DNA of 64,000 bases. It comes from an uncultured Draconibacterium sp. Its GTDB lineage: Bacteria > Bacteroidota > Bacteroidia > Bacteroidales > Prolixibacteraceae. How positions within the stretch are numbered: the stretch's first letter is position 1; each line of letters starts with the position of its first letter. Both the position numbers and the translations under genes were made by a program. The DNA lies in contig NZ_OY781981.1 in the NCBI RefSeq assembly GCF_963677565.1, positions 2,157,001 to 2,221,000 on the forward strand. The letters are read 5' to 3'. The notes beneath the pieces are model-generated. The model saw nothing but the letters and a program-made list of their open reading frames with translations. It was not told the origin of the DNA and did not search any database. Below are positions 1-11,000 of the stretch, one piece after another.

Positions 1-3000
1 CGCGAGGCTGTCCATGTTACCAGTGTTACTCCAACAGGGAATGTTTCGCCTGTCAGTGTTGAGCTACCATTATAGTCGTTTACCAGGGTTGCTCCAAGCG
101 ATGATGATGTGGCGTTAAGACTGTCATTTGGAACCGTGTAATAACATTGACCCGGATCGTTGTCTTTTGATTGATCGCCTACACAACTTATTGCCGGATA
201 AACATCGGTAACAATTTCAACATTTACTGTACAGGTTGTTTGATTTCCTGATGCGTCGATAGCCGTCCAAACAATATTATGAGTTCCGGCAGTTAAAGTA
301 TCTGGCAAATAGCTCAATCCGTTAATGCTGTTGGTGTACGATGCCAGGCTACAATTATCAGTTGCAACCGGTTTAAATTCGTTGTAGCCAAGCGTGTAAT
401 ACGACTTCCCGTCATCTACCGATCGTACATAATCAGAACCTGAACACGAGATAACCGGATCAACATTATCGATAACCTGAACCTGTATGGTTGTGGGCTG
501 ATCATTTCCGTAATTATCTTTTACGCTCCAGGTTAATTCGGTTGTTCCAATCGGAAATTGCACATAGTCGAGCGACTTGTAGTTGTTCAGGTCGTTGTTA
601 ATGTTGAAATGCTCCGAAGTGCAGTTGTCGGAAATATTTTGTGGATCGAATTCTCCGGTGGTCGACATATAGTAACAACTATTTGCCGGAGTATATCGGG
701 TATATAAAGTTTCAATATTGTATTCCGGAGCCGTAATGTCGTTAACTGTAACATTATATTGCATTGTTGTTGAGTTGCCCGAGGCATCGGTGGCTGTCCA
801 AATTACAACCGTAATTCCTACAGGGAAATCAAAACCAACCAATGATGAACTTCCGTTTTGGTTGTTCACCAAGGTAATTGAGGGACAATTATCTGTTACA
901 AGCGGATCTAAACCATCAGCCGATTGTCCGGTGTAATGGCATAAATCAGATGGGGCGTCAAAAGTTTTGTCGCCTATGGTTGAAATGGTTGGCAGGGTTA
1001 AATCTTTAACCGTAATTTTAAATGTACAGCTGTCGATATTTCCACTGGTATCTTCAATTTTCCATACAATTGAATAAGTACCACCAACAAATTCGGTTCC
1101 TGCAAGGGTTTCTCCGGCACCGGCAACTCCGTCGATAGTATACGAAATTGATAAATCTTCGGTAGCATCGCAATTATCGCTTAAGTCTATCGGATCAAAC
1201 TCGTCACCTACTACTGTGTAGGTACATTCATTATCGGCAATTGTTCGTGTTTCGTTTCCATAGCACGTAAAACTTGGTGCCTGGTTATCGCTTACTGTAA
1301 TTGTAAACGGATCGGAAACAACTGTATTCCCGTTAACATCTACCAGAGTCCAAACTACTGAATATGGATAATCAACTGTTTTTGGCAATTTTAATCCGGC
1401 CAGCGAATTGGAACCGGTGAACACCGTTGATCCATTTTGTGTAATTATATAAGTTGGTGTTTCTGTGTTACAGTTGTCGTTAATAGTCGATAAATCGAAC
1501 TGAATGCCCGGAACAGTATAGTAACACTGACCGGGATCGGTGTTGTATTGATACGCATACGAGCTGTCGATTCCGGTTGGCTGATTAAAGGTTGGGTCTT
1601 GAGTGTCATTAATGCGAACATAAATGGTACAAGTCGAGGTATTAATACCATCGGTGGCAGTCCAGATAATGGTGTCGTTTCCGGCTGGCAATTGTTTGCC
1701 GGCAAGTGTTGATGATCCATCAAAACTATTACTGATGATAAGATTCTCAGAACATCCGTCGCTTACAACAGGATCAAACTCTGTTGTATCTACTGTGTAA
1801 AAACAAACACCATCTTCAGCGTCTCTCTCAAAAGGTACTGCAGCAGTACTTCCTTCCGGGCATATAATTTCCGGTGCAATGCTATCATAAACAGTAATTG
1901 TAAAACTTTCGGTTGTGTACAATCCTGCCGCATCGGTAGCTTTGTAGGTTATCGTTGTTGTTCCAACCGAAAAATCACTCCCGCTTAACGGGCCTGATGT
2001 TTGGGTGTATTCAACAACAGCACAATTGTCGTCGGCTACAGGTGCTATCCAGGTTACCTGTGAAGTACATTTTCCCGGATCAACATTTTGCTCAATGTCT
2101 TCCATCTCGGTAATTGTAGGCGCTGTTTCATCATTCACCGTCACTCTGAATGAGCGCGTGCTGGTATTAACACCGTCGGTGGCAGTCCAAACAACGCGGT
2201 TTATTCCGGTGTTAAACTGAACACCGTCTAATGTTGAACTTTCAACACTATTGTCATCGTTTATTTTATAGCTTAATGTTACGTTTCCGCAATTGTCGGT
2301 TGCGGTAACATCAAACTCAGAGCCTACAGTTGTGTAAGTACAACCGGTGTTTGTTGCGCGGGTTTGGTTCGAAATTGAAGAGATTTCAGGAGCATCGCTA
2401 TCTGCAACGGTAATAGTAAACGATAATGGGGTAGTAGTGGTGTTACCATTGGCATCGGTAGCCGACCATGAAATAAAGTTCGCCCCACTGTTTAATTGTG
2501 CATCGGCCAACGAGCCGGAACCCGTTAAATCGGTGGCACCGCTGACGGTGTAATTAATTGTAATGGCTCCCGAACAGTTATCGGTTACTATCGGATCAAA
2601 TTCTGAACCATTTATTTCATAATAACATTGTTCGCTGGTAGTATTCACCGTTTTGCTTACTGTGCCCGATGTTGCAGTAATGGTTGGATTTATTGTATCG
2701 GCAATGGTAACTGTAGCAATACAGGTACTTTTATTTCCCGATTCATCTTTTACCGTTAAGGTAACGGCGGCATCTCCAATATCTGAACAACTAAAGTTTG
2801 TTTTGTCAATCGAGAGGATAAGATCCTGTGCATCGGTACAATTATCAGATGAAGCATCGTTGATGTCGGAGGCAGAAATAGTAGCCAATCCCGATGATCC
2901 GATGTATGCGGTAAATGGTTTGCAAGATGCTACCGGATTAATATTGTCGGTTACGGTAACAGTAAACGCACAAATATTACTTTCATTACCCGATTCGTCA

Positions 3001-5657
3001 GTTGCAACATAAGTTACTGTCGTCGATCCTGTTGGGAAAAAATCTCCCGGCTGTGCCGATTTTGTCCAGCTAATATTTCCCGTGCAATTATCACTTGCAG
3101 TAGGTTCTGTCCAGTTTACTGTTGTGCCGCAGGTATCAGACGCTGCGCTAACTGTAATATCTGCAGGGCAGTTGGAAATTACCGGTTTTTGGTCGTCGGT
3201 AACAATAACATTGAAAGAACAAGTGTCGCTTATATTACCGGCAACATCTTCAAAAACATACCATACTTTTGTTGTACCCGATTGAAAAGTGTCTCCTGGT
3301 GAATGCGAACGTCGACGAACCAGTGATCCGGCTGCGGTGCAGTTGTCGGTGGCAGTTGGTTCGGTCCACGAAACAGTAGCTGTACAAAGGCCTGCATTGC
3401 TTGTTCTTGTAATGCTTTCAGGACATCCGCTTACGGCTGGTTTTTCGGTATCGGTAATGGTAATGGTAAACGAACAGGTATCGCTTACGTTGCCATTTTC
3501 ATCGGTGGCAGTGTAATATACTGTTGTTGTTCCAACCGGGAAAAAATCGCCCGAAGAATGCGATTTGCTGATTGTTAAGTCTTGCAGAGGCGTTGCATTA
3601 TCGGTAACAGTTGGTTCAATCCAGGTAACTACAGCGCCACATTCTGATAAGTCGTTGCTTTGCGAAATATCACCGGGGCAATTTGAAATTACCGGAGCTT
3701 CACCATCGCTCACGGTTACTGTAAAACTGCAACTGGTTTTATTGCCCGAGGCATCGGTAACTTCAAACGTGTTGGTGGTTGTTCCTGCCGGAAACTGAGA
3801 ACCACTAGCCAATCCTGCAGTTTGCACTGTTGTTGCACCCGTGCAATTATCTGTTCCGGTTGGGGCAGTATAGTTTACTGTGGCATAGTTTTGTCCTTCG
3901 TCAGCATTGGTTACAATAGCTTCCGGACATGAAATTTCCGGATACTGAGTATCGGAAATTGTTACATCAAATGAACAGTTTGCAGTATTTCCTGCTAAGT
4001 CAGTAAATTCATAAGTAACTGTTGTTGTTCCAACATCAAAACGACTTCCCGGGGCGTGCGAGCGCGAAGAATAACCAGCCAGTGCTCCATCGCAATTGTC
4101 GGTAGCAGTTGGTTCGGTCCAGGTAACAACAGCTCCGCAGTCGTCTACATCGTTATCCTGAGTGATATCTGTTGGACACGAAGCAATATCCGGAGCCTGG
4201 TTGTCAGTAACCGTAATCGTAAAACTTTTAATTGTTTCGTTGCCCGAGGCATCAGTAGCTTTATAGGTATTTGTTGTAACACCTTTTGGGAAAACAGAAC
4301 CACTTGCCAGTCCGGCAGTTTGAACCAAAGTTGTGCCTGCACAATTATCGGAAGCAGTAGGCTCGGTAAATGTAACCACGGCGTTGCAATTGTCGGTATC
4401 AGTATTGACTGAGATATTTGCAGGGTATGTGATAGTTGGGAATTCATTATCACTTATTTGAACAGTAAAACTGTCAAGTGTTGTGTTTCCGGCAGCATCG
4501 CTTGCCGTGTAAACTACAGTTGTTGTACCAATAGGGAAACTTGATCCGTTTGCCAGACCTGAAGTTTGGGCGATAGTTGATCCCGGACAATTATCGGAGA
4601 CACCGGGTTCAATCCAGTTCACAACTGCCCCGCAATCTCCTTCGTCTGAGTTCTCTGTAATATTTGCAGGTAGATTTGTAATTGAAGGATCCTCTGTATC
4701 AATAAGGGTAACCGTAAAGTTGCATGAGTTTGAATTTCCTGCTTCGTCGGTGGCTGTTATTGTAACTGTTTGCGAATCGCCATGGCCAACCAGCGGGCTT
4801 CCCGCTTCCGGACTTTGCGAAAGTGTAATGTTCGCTTCGCTCGAACAATTGTCGTTAACTGTTACACTCCCCGTATAGTCTGCTAAAGCAACTGTGCATT
4901 CTCCCGGGGCAGGATTTACCTCCTGATCACCGGGACAAGAAATAGTTGGGGGTGTGCTTTCAACCGTTACGGTGTATGGAGCTGATGAGGTACATCCGAA
5001 GCTGCTTGTTGCACGAATGGTATATGTTGTTGTAACTAAAATTGATTCGGAATAAGGAATATTTCCAAGTTTTACCGTATTGGCTTCATTCCATAATTCA
5101 TAGGTATCTCCATTGGTGGCAGATGCAGAAATTACAAATTCTTCATCGGCACATACCGGAGAGGAAATATCAATACTTCCGGTAATATTAGTTGGCAATG
5201 GATTTACGGTGATGGAAACTTTTTGTGTTGCATCAATGGGTAGTGATGTTGAATAGGCATCATAAACCGCAACAAGCGAATATTCTGTTGTTCCTGATGG
5301 AGTGACCGAAATCGGATCGCCACCATAGTTGGCATCTTCGGGATCGCCAACACTATTGTAATTGTTTACGGTGTGGGTTGTACTTCCGTCGGAATATTCA
5401 ACGGTATAAGGTCCAACGCTGGCATTAATTATTACCTGAAGCGTTGTACTCTCTCCTTCACAAATTGATGTTGCACCATCTTCTTCCAGGAAAGATTGCG
5501 CATTCGATTTAATTGCAAACGAAGTACATAAGAGTAGTGTGAAAAGATAAACCAAAAATCGAAAATTATTTTTGGTGGTTTTCAAATTTGATCTCTTGCC
5601 AGAATTAAAATCCATTGGGGTAATGCTGGATTTGTTGGGTTGTGTATAATTATCCAT
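1..5657 (-). CDS. Giant secreted HYR-repeat (Ig-like) surface protein, 3' end outside window
   Basis: The minus strand is open in one frame from an ATG at 5657 to the window edge (1885 codons; frame checked at the start, near 2580 and at the edge). The N-terminus has an unusually long n-region and then a hydrophobic stretch ending SNAQ, a probable signal peptide; an in-frame ATG at 5615 (residue 15) is an alternative start. After about 200 residues comes a long run of HYR domains, with recurring DNC, (F/Y)P.GTT.V.(Y/W)TA.D..GN and FTVTV.D..P.I motifs. I count about 18 DNC-type landmarks. Units nearer the N-terminus repeat about every 250 bp, later ones every 265-305 bp. HYR domains are an immunoglobulin-like adhesion fold. 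A type IX secretion C-terminal domain is likely in this phylum but lies outside the window, so function is inferred only as a cell-surface or adhesive protein. Confidence 0.85.
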   Translation of the reverse strand, partial: MDNYTQPNKSSITPMDFNSGKRSNLKTTKNNFRFLVYLFTLLLCTSFAIKSNAQSFLEEDGATSICEGESTTLQVIINASVGPYTVEYSDGSTTHTVNNYNSVGDPEDANYGGDPISVTPSGTTEYSLVAVYDAYSTSLPIDATQKVSITVNPLPTNITGSIDISSPVCADEEFVISASATNGDTYELWNEANTVKLGNIPYSESILVTTTYTIRATSSFGCTSSAPYTVTVESTPPTISCPGDQEVNPAPGECTVALADYTGSVTVNDNCSSEANITLSQSPEAGSPLVGHGDSQTVTITATDEAGNSNSCNFTVTLIDTEDPSITNLPANITENSDEGDCGAVVNWIEPGVSDNCPGSTIAQTSGLANGSSFPIGTTTVVYTASDAAGNTTLDSFTVQISDNEFPTITYPANISVNTDTDNCNAVVTFTEPTASDNCAGTTLVQTAGLASGSVFPKGVTTNTYKATDASGNETIKSFTITVTDNQAPDIASCPTDITQDNDVDDCGAVVTWTEPTATDNCDGALAGYSSRSHAPGSRFDVGTTTVTYEFTDLAGNTANCSFDVTISDTQYPEISCPEAIVTNADEGQNYATVNYTAPTGTDNCTGATTVQTAGLASGSQFPAGTTTNTFEVTDASGNKTSCSFTVTVSDGEAPVISNCPGDISQSNDLSECGAVVTWIEPTVTDNATPLQDLTISKSHSSGDFFPVGTTTVYYTATDENGNVSDTCSFTITITDTEKPAVSGCPESITRTSNAGLCTATVSWTEPTATDNCTAAGSLVRRRSHSPGDTFQSGTTKVWYVFEDVAGNISDTCSFNVIVTDDQKPVISNCPADITVSAASDTCGTTVNWTEPTASDNCTGNISWTKSAQPGDFFPTGSTTVTYVATDESGNESNICAFTVTVTDNINPVASCKPFTAYIGSSGLATISASDINDASSDNCTDAQDLILSIDKTNFSCSDIGDAAVTLTVKDESGNKSTCIATVTIADTINPTITATSGTVSKTVNTTSEQCYYEINGSEFDPIVTDNCSGAITINYTVSGATDLTGSGSLADAQLNSGANFISWSATDANGNTTTTPLSFTITVADSDAPEISSISNQTRATNTGCTYTTVGSEFDVTATDNCGNVTLSYKINDDNSVESSTLDGVQFNTGINRVVWTATDGVNTSTRSFRVTVNDETAPTITEMEDIEQNVDPGKCTSQVTWIAPVADDNCAVVEYTQTSGPLSGSDFSVGTTTITYKATDAAGLYTTESFTITVYDSIAPEIICPEGSTAAVPFERDAEDGVCFYTVDTTEFDPVVSDGCSENLIISNSFDGSSTLAGKQLPAGNDTIIWTATDGINTSTCTIYVRINDTQDPTFNQPTGIDSSYAYQYNTDPGQCYYTVPGIQFDLSTINDNCNTETPTYIITQNGSTVFTGSNSLAGLKLPKTVDYPYSVVWTLVDVNGNTVVSDPFTITVSDNQAPSFTCYGNETRTIADNECTYTVVGDEFDPIDLSDNCDATEDLSISYTIDGVAGAGETLAGTEFVGGTYSIVWKIEDTSGNIDSCTFKITVKDLTLPTISTIGDKTFDAPSDLCHYTGQSADGLDPLVTDNCPSITLVNNQNGSSSLVGFDFPVGITVVIWTATDASGNSTTMQYNVTVNDITAPEYNIETLYTRYTPANSCYYMSTTGEFDPQNISDNCTSEHFNINNDLNNYKSLDYVQFPIGTTELTWSVKDNYGNDQPTTIQVQVIDNVDPVISCSGSDYVRSVDDGKSYYTLGYNEFKPVATDNCSLASYTNSINGLSYLPDTLTAGTHNIVWTAIDASGNQTTCTVNVEIVTDVYPAISCVGDQSKDNDPGQCYYTVPNDSLNATSSSLGATLVNDYNGSSTLTGETFPVGVTLVTWTAS

Positions 5658-6031
5658 ACTGCGAAGTGCGAGACAGCTGTCTCAGTTAATTAGTGGTTCT
5701 ATAATTCTTTTTCATGGCAACAGCGAAGAGGGTATATTCTTCCTGTTACTCACTTTTTATGGTTTGTAAATAAACTTCTGTCCAAATTTATTGATATGTT
5801 AATTAGAAGGGCTTTGATTCATGCTTATTTATTAGGGGGTTAAAACTTATTTTATTGCTTCAAATATGCCTAAATGCTATCAGTTGTTTGCTGATTTTTA
5901 AGACTTAAAATGCAGTACAAATTAGAATGAGTATATATTATATTAGGTTTAGGAGTATTGGCATGATTAATTGTTGTACTAAGTTTTTTTGAGAGTTGTA
6001 GGAAATAAATATCTGGTTTTCTGCTCGTGTT
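5658..6031. other. Intergenic region between giant HYR gene and DUF819 gene
   Basis: This 374-bp AT-rich spacer holds the 5' leader of the HYR gene (minus strand) and the downstream flank of the DUF819 gene. Apart from the palindrome at 5670-5683 I see no RNA gene, conserved ORF or clear terminator. A CAAATTTA string near 5777 would read as a Bacteroidota -7 element (TAnnTTTG) on the minus strand, but no convincing -33 partner is visible. Confidence 0.4.
5670..5683. promoter_or_regulatory. Perfect 14-bp palindrome just upstream of the HYR gene start
   Basis: GAGACAGCTGTCTC is a perfect inverted repeat starting 13 bp before the ATG at 5657. The position suits an operator or a 5' UTR hairpin that would affect translation. 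There is no loop and no T-tract, so it is not a terminator. The role is inferred from position only. Confidence 0.35.
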
Positions 6032-7186
6032 CTATTTAAGCAGATAAGCAATAATCACACCCAAATAATTTCCAACGGCATAACCGGCAATCCCCACAAC
6101 CAGACCGGTTAATATTACTTGTCGGTTTTTTAATGCGCCGGCAACTACCGGAACAAAAGGTGGTGAGCAAATCAATGCACTTGTTGAAATGATTACAGTA
6201 TCGGCATCAACTTTAAAAATACGGGCCAGTGCAATGTGAATGATGTGCGAACCATAAACGGCCAAAGCTACATAATAGAACAGCGAAAATGAGATGTTCG
6301 ATAGTTTGCTGATGTCGGCCATGGAAGCAACCGTTAAACAGAAAATAAGGATAAGGTACATGCCCAGTTGAAAAGTCTTTTTTATGGCTTTTATTTTTGG
6401 AACAAACGAAAAGCCAATTCCAAACGAGGTGATCAGCAGAATAACTACGGCGGTTTGGTATTCTTTGGGCAAAAGCAGGCTGATACCGTAACTCACGCCA
6501 AGAATAGCCACCGAAATTCCAAAAGCTCCGAGTAATGGAAGTAATGTTTTTTTCTTTAACATGCCGTCGTACGATTCAAACTCTTCTTCCATGTTCATTT
6601 CGGCAACAGCAGTTCCTTCGGTTTCTACAGGTTTAAAAGGTGGTAAAAACCACAGAAATACTTTTTGCCCAATGGAAAGAATAAAGACCAGGTAAATGGC
6701 TCCCAATGTCAAGTCGTAGGTGTGCGTCATAATATACAACTCCTGCGACACGTTTAGAGCTGTTTTCATCGCGGCCATATTTGGTGTTCCGCCGGTATAA
6801 ACACCCACCAGCATTCCGGCAACCTGCCAGGTATTTTCAATGTCGTTGCGGAAAATGAAGAAGCCAATAATTACAATGATAAGGACCGATACCAAACCGG
6901 TTGCCAGAGCCAGAAATGCTGATCGGGCCATTTTTAACCACGAGCGCAAATCAACCGAAAAAAGAATTAAGGGCAAGGCCAGCGGAATGGTAATATCGGT
7001 GAGCATGTTCTGGTATTTTTCGGCTCCGTGAGGTAACACGCCCATGTTACCAATAATTAAACCAACGCCGTAACAAATAAGCACGGCACCAATTTTCTTT
7101 AGTATCGAAAACTTACCTTCGAGATAGATAACAACAACAGGAGTGATAACAAAAAGAATAATCAACGCCAGAAACGGTGTCTCCAT
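6032..7186 (-). CDS. DUF819 family integral membrane protein
   Basis: The 384-residue protein is hydrophobic throughout, with about 10-11 predicted transmembrane segments and one hydrophilic central loop around residues 185-210 (acidic EMNMEEEFESYDG stretch). It resembles the DUF819 (YjcL-like) family, including the GGTPNMAAMKTAL motif after the fourth or fifth helix and a paired glycine-rich segment near the C-terminus. The fold looks transporter-like, but the substrate of DUF819 proteins is not established. A second, divergent DUF819 protein lies at 18209-19471. The gene is the last of a minus-strand run, 66 bp after the beta-barrel gene. Confidence 0.8.
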   Translation of the reverse strand: METPFLALIILFVITPVVVIYLEGKFSILKKIGAVLICYGVGLIIGNMGVLPHGAEKYQNMLTDITIPLALPLILFSVDLRSWLKMARSAFLALATGLVSVLIIVIIGFFIFRNDIENTWQVAGMLVGVYTGGTPNMAAMKTALNVSQELYIMTHTYDLTLGAIYLVFILSIGQKVFLWFLPPFKPVETEGTAVAEMNMEEEFESYDGMLKKKTLLPLLGAFGISVAILGVSYGISLLLPKEYQTAVVILLITSFGIGFSFVPKIKAIKKTFQLGMYLILIFCLTVASMADISKLSNISFSLFYYVALAVYGSHIIHIALARIFKVDADTVIISTSALICSPPFVPVVAGALKNRQVILTGLVVGIAGYAVGNYLGVIIAYLLK

Positions 7187-7252
7187 AGTTTTTAAAATTT
7201 CCCTAACCGGGTGGTAAAGATATCAGAATGAGGAGAAACTACAAACTGGTAA

Positions 7253-7969
7253 TTAATCGCCCCTTATGTTTCTGGATTTATTGCCAAGTCCAACACTTAC
7301 TGAAATTTGAAACATGCTTTTCTTTTCCTCGCCGTTGACATAATAGGAGTTGATGGTTGCAAACGAAGGATAAAATCCGAATTCGATATTAGGCTGAATA
7401 AAATTTTCGGCATCTCCCAATGGCCGAATCCCTGCTATTATTCCAAAGTAGTTTGAATGAAAAAAGTCTTTACCACTTTTGTCCGTTTCGTCATAATTGG
7501 AGTAATGTCCTTCATCAGAATTATAATTAACCATCCACGAAGATCCTGATCCTGTTGATTTCGAGTCGATGTAGTAACCGGCCTGCAATCCAAAATAGTA
7601 GTCACATACAATGTAGGGCTGGCGGTTAAGCTCATAAATAAGTTTAACATAGGTACTAAATGCCCGATGTTTATAGTATCCTTCGCCACCGCCACCCAGC
7701 GCTTCATTCTTATAGGTTTCTTTTATTTTAATGTAAGCCAGTCCCGGAGTCAGACGTAATTGAGGCATTTTTTTTAGTACCTGAAACTCTCGTTCTACAA
7801 AAACATTATAGTTCGCAAGGTTAATGTTGTAATTATAATGCGAATCATCGTTTTTGTCAGTTCCTAAAAAAAATGGGTATCCAATACCAATGGTAAAATA
7901 TGAATTTTCCTGAGCATGTAAACTAAAAGCAACAAGGCAAAGTAAAAATGATAAGAGAAAGCGTGTCAT
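7253..7969 (-). CDS. Exported beta-barrel-like protein of unknown function
   Basis: The 238-residue product starts with a clear signal peptide (MTRFLLSFLLCLVAFSLHAQ). The rest alternates short aromatic-rich strands (YFTIGIGYPF, YNVFVEREF, YVKLIYEL, YYFGLQAGYY, FGIIAGIRP, IEFGFYPSF, FQISVSVGLG), as expected for a small outer-membrane beta-barrel. The C-terminus is not a canonical aromatic end. I do not recognise a named family. It lies between the 5-oxoprolinase gene (94 bp upstream) and the DUF819 gene; nothing else links it to either. Confidence 0.65.
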   Translation of the reverse strand: MTRFLLSFLLCLVAFSLHAQENSYFTIGIGYPFFLGTDKNDDSHYNYNINLANYNVFVEREFQVLKKMPQLRLTPGLAYIKIKETYKNEALGGGGEGYYKHRAFSTYVKLIYELNRQPYIVCDYYFGLQAGYYIDSKSTGSGSSWMVNYNSDEGHYSNYDETDKSGKDFFHSNYFGIIAGIRPLGDAENFIQPNIEFGFYPSFATINSYYVNGEEKKSMFQISVSVGLGNKSRNIRGD

Positions 7970-8063
7970 AGTAAAGGTAGATTCTTGTGTTCTAATGGTA
8001 CTAATTTATGTAAAATAATCGACACGATAGAAACATATTCTTCCTTTTTATTAAAGCCGTAAA

Positions 8064-11000
8064 TTACTCTTCCCCATAACCACCCCCTCCCGGAGTCTCG
8101 ATAATAAAAGTGTCACCTTCCTCAATATTTATATTCTGAATGGAATTGAGGATAATCTCTTCGCCGCTGGCACGAATAACTTTTTGGCAACCTGGTTTTC
8201 CATCATCGCCGCCATTTAATCCAAAAGGTCCTGATTTTCTTCGTTGGGTGAGTACGGAAAGATTTACCGGCTCCAGGAATTGTAATACCCGTTTTACGCC
8301 GTCGCCACCTTGCCATTTGCCATTGCCACCTGAGTTTTTACGAATACTGAATTCCTCCAGCCGAACCGGGTAGCGATGTTCCATTATTTCTGGATCAGTA
8401 ATTCGGGTGTTAGTCATATGGTGATGCACAGCGCTGGCTCCGTTAAAACCGTTTCCGGCACCACAACCACCGCAAATGGTTTCGTAGTAGCCAAAATTTT
8501 TGTTGCCAAACAGCGTGTTGTTCATGGTTCCCTGACTGGCTGCGACCACACCAAAAGCTTTTAGCAAAGTATCGGTTAATCGTTGACTGATTTCCACATT
8601 TCCGCCAACTACGGCAGGACATTTTGAGGGATCGTCATCAAAATCAGGATTCAATAATCCGGTTGGCAATATAAAATCTACCGGTTCCAAAAGACCGTCA
8701 TTCAACGGGATGGTTTCGTTCAGCAACAGCCGGAGCACATAAATACTTACACTTTTTACGATCGCTTCGGTGGCATTCATATTGCCTTTGTGTACCACTG
8801 CACTACCTGTAAAATCGATACTGCAGTTGCCATCATTCAACAGAATATTTACCTGAAGTTTTGAACCGTCATCTAAAAATTCTGTGGCCGAATAATTACC
8901 GTTTTCAAATTTTCTGAGTGTGGCTTTCATTTTTTGAGCCGCATGATCGCGTAACAGATCGAGGTAGTTTTGCACGGTTTCTTTTCCGTGTTTCTTGATG
9001 AGGTCGATCAAGGCTTCAGACCCATTTTTATTGGCGGCAAGCGCAGCATTTAAATCGGCAAGGTTTTCTTCAACAGAGCGGGTTGGGAATCTGTTGCCAA
9101 GCAGGATATTTCGCATCCCATCCCAGTCTGGTTGTCCATTTTTAACAAGGAAAAAAGGTGCAATACAAACGCCTTCTTCTTCAAGGTTTTTTGCGTTTGG
9201 TGGCATCGATCCCGGACTGATTCCGCCAATCTCGGAATGATGTGCACGGTTTACCACAAAACCAACTCGTTCTCTTTCGTAAAAAACCGGCGAAACCAAA
9301 GTTACATCAGGCAGATGAGAACCGCCGTATTTTGGGTGATTGGTAACGATGGTGTCGCCTTCCCCAAAATCGAAATGTTTGATAAGCTCACGCACACAAA
9401 CGCCAAGTCCGCCTAAATGTACCGGAATATGCGGTGCATTGGCCACTAACTGTCCTTCTTTGTCGAGCAGTGCGCACGAAAAATCGAGGCGTTCTTTTAT
9501 GTTCACCGACAAAGAGGTGCGCTGCAACAAAGCACCCATGTTTTCGGCAATGGCCATAAAGCGGTTGGTAAACAGTTCGAGCTCGGTTTCATGGTTTTGC
9601 ACCGTGTTAAGTTCCTGATTTTCGGTTTGGCTTTTTAAAATGGCAGTGCCCGAATGTTGCAATTCCAATGACCATCCACTCTTAACAAAAGTGGTAGAAA
9701 AACTGTCGAGGAATAGTGCCGGCCCTTTTAGTTGAGCCCCTGGTTTTAGGTGCTCCCGGACAAAAACCGGAGTACCGTTTATTGTCTTTTTTAATGTTTC
9801 AGGTATGTAGCTCGTTTTTGCAGAAGTGAGTGCTTCGTTATCCGCAATCTCTATAGCAGCAAGCACACGAATCGCCTCAATTTCGATGGTTCGGGTGCTA
9901 ACCGTGTGTCCGTATACTTTTTGGTACTTTTCATGAAAGTCGGGAACCAATTGTCCAATTTCAGTGAAATGGATTTCCAGGCTCGAATCCTGTCCTGCAA
10001 AACGCATAAATACCATGCGTTGGCGAATGTTTATATGTTGTTTGTCGAAGCCTTCAATTTGTAGTTTTTTTGAGGCTTCCGTTTCAATTTCTTTAAACCA
10101 ATCAGGAAGCAAATCTTCAACTTTTTTTAAATCCTGCAGTACTTGTTTTTCTGCAAATCGTTCAACACTGGCGTTGCCAATTCCGTAAGCGCTTAACAAC
10201 CCGGCATCTTTTGGTAACAGAATGTTTTTGATTCCCAGAATTTCGGCAATATCACAAGTGTGCAGACCTCCGGCACCACCAAATGCAACTAGTGAAAAGT
10301 CTTTTGGATCGTAGCCTTTTGTTATGGAAATTTTTCGAATGGCTCCGGCCATAATTTCGTTGGCAATGGCAATAAAACCATTTAATACTGTGTTGGCAGA
10401 AGGTTTCTTTCCGGTGCTTTTTTCCATTGAATCGAGCAGCTCAACCAGTCGTTTTTCCGCTTCATCTCTGAAAACAGGGATTCCAAACTGGCTGGCATCA
10501 AGGCGATTTAATAGCAAGTTTACATCGGTAATTGTTAAAGGTCCTCCGGCTCCGTAACATGCCGGTCCGGGATAGGCGCCGGCACTTTCGGGACCAACAA
10601 AAAGTTTGTAACCATCAAACCCACAAATGGAACCTCCGCCTGCAGCAACAGTTTCAATGGCAATGGCCGGACTGTTTATTCGGGCATCGCCAACCTGTAG
10701 TTCGTAACGGTAATCAAATTCGCCGTCAATGCGCGAAACATCGGTGCTGGTGCCCCCCATATCAAACGTGATTAGTTGGTTGTATCCTTCTTTTTGGCCG
10801 ATTTCACGTGCGCCAACAACACCTCCGGCAGGACCACTTAAAAGGCTGTCTTTCGGATGGAATTTATCCGCCGATACCAAACCTCCTGCACTGGTCATGA
10901 TCTGGAATAAACTTTTGCCCGTTTTTTCGGCAATGCGATAAACGTAATTGTGAATGATAGGAGAGAGGTACGCGTTGACAACCGCTGTTTCAGCACGGTT

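Noticed and set aside
1..5657. Short plus-strand frames rich in Val/Ser/Thr across 1-4.4 kb
   Set aside because: They are the antisense shadow of the HYR repeats and repeat with the same period.
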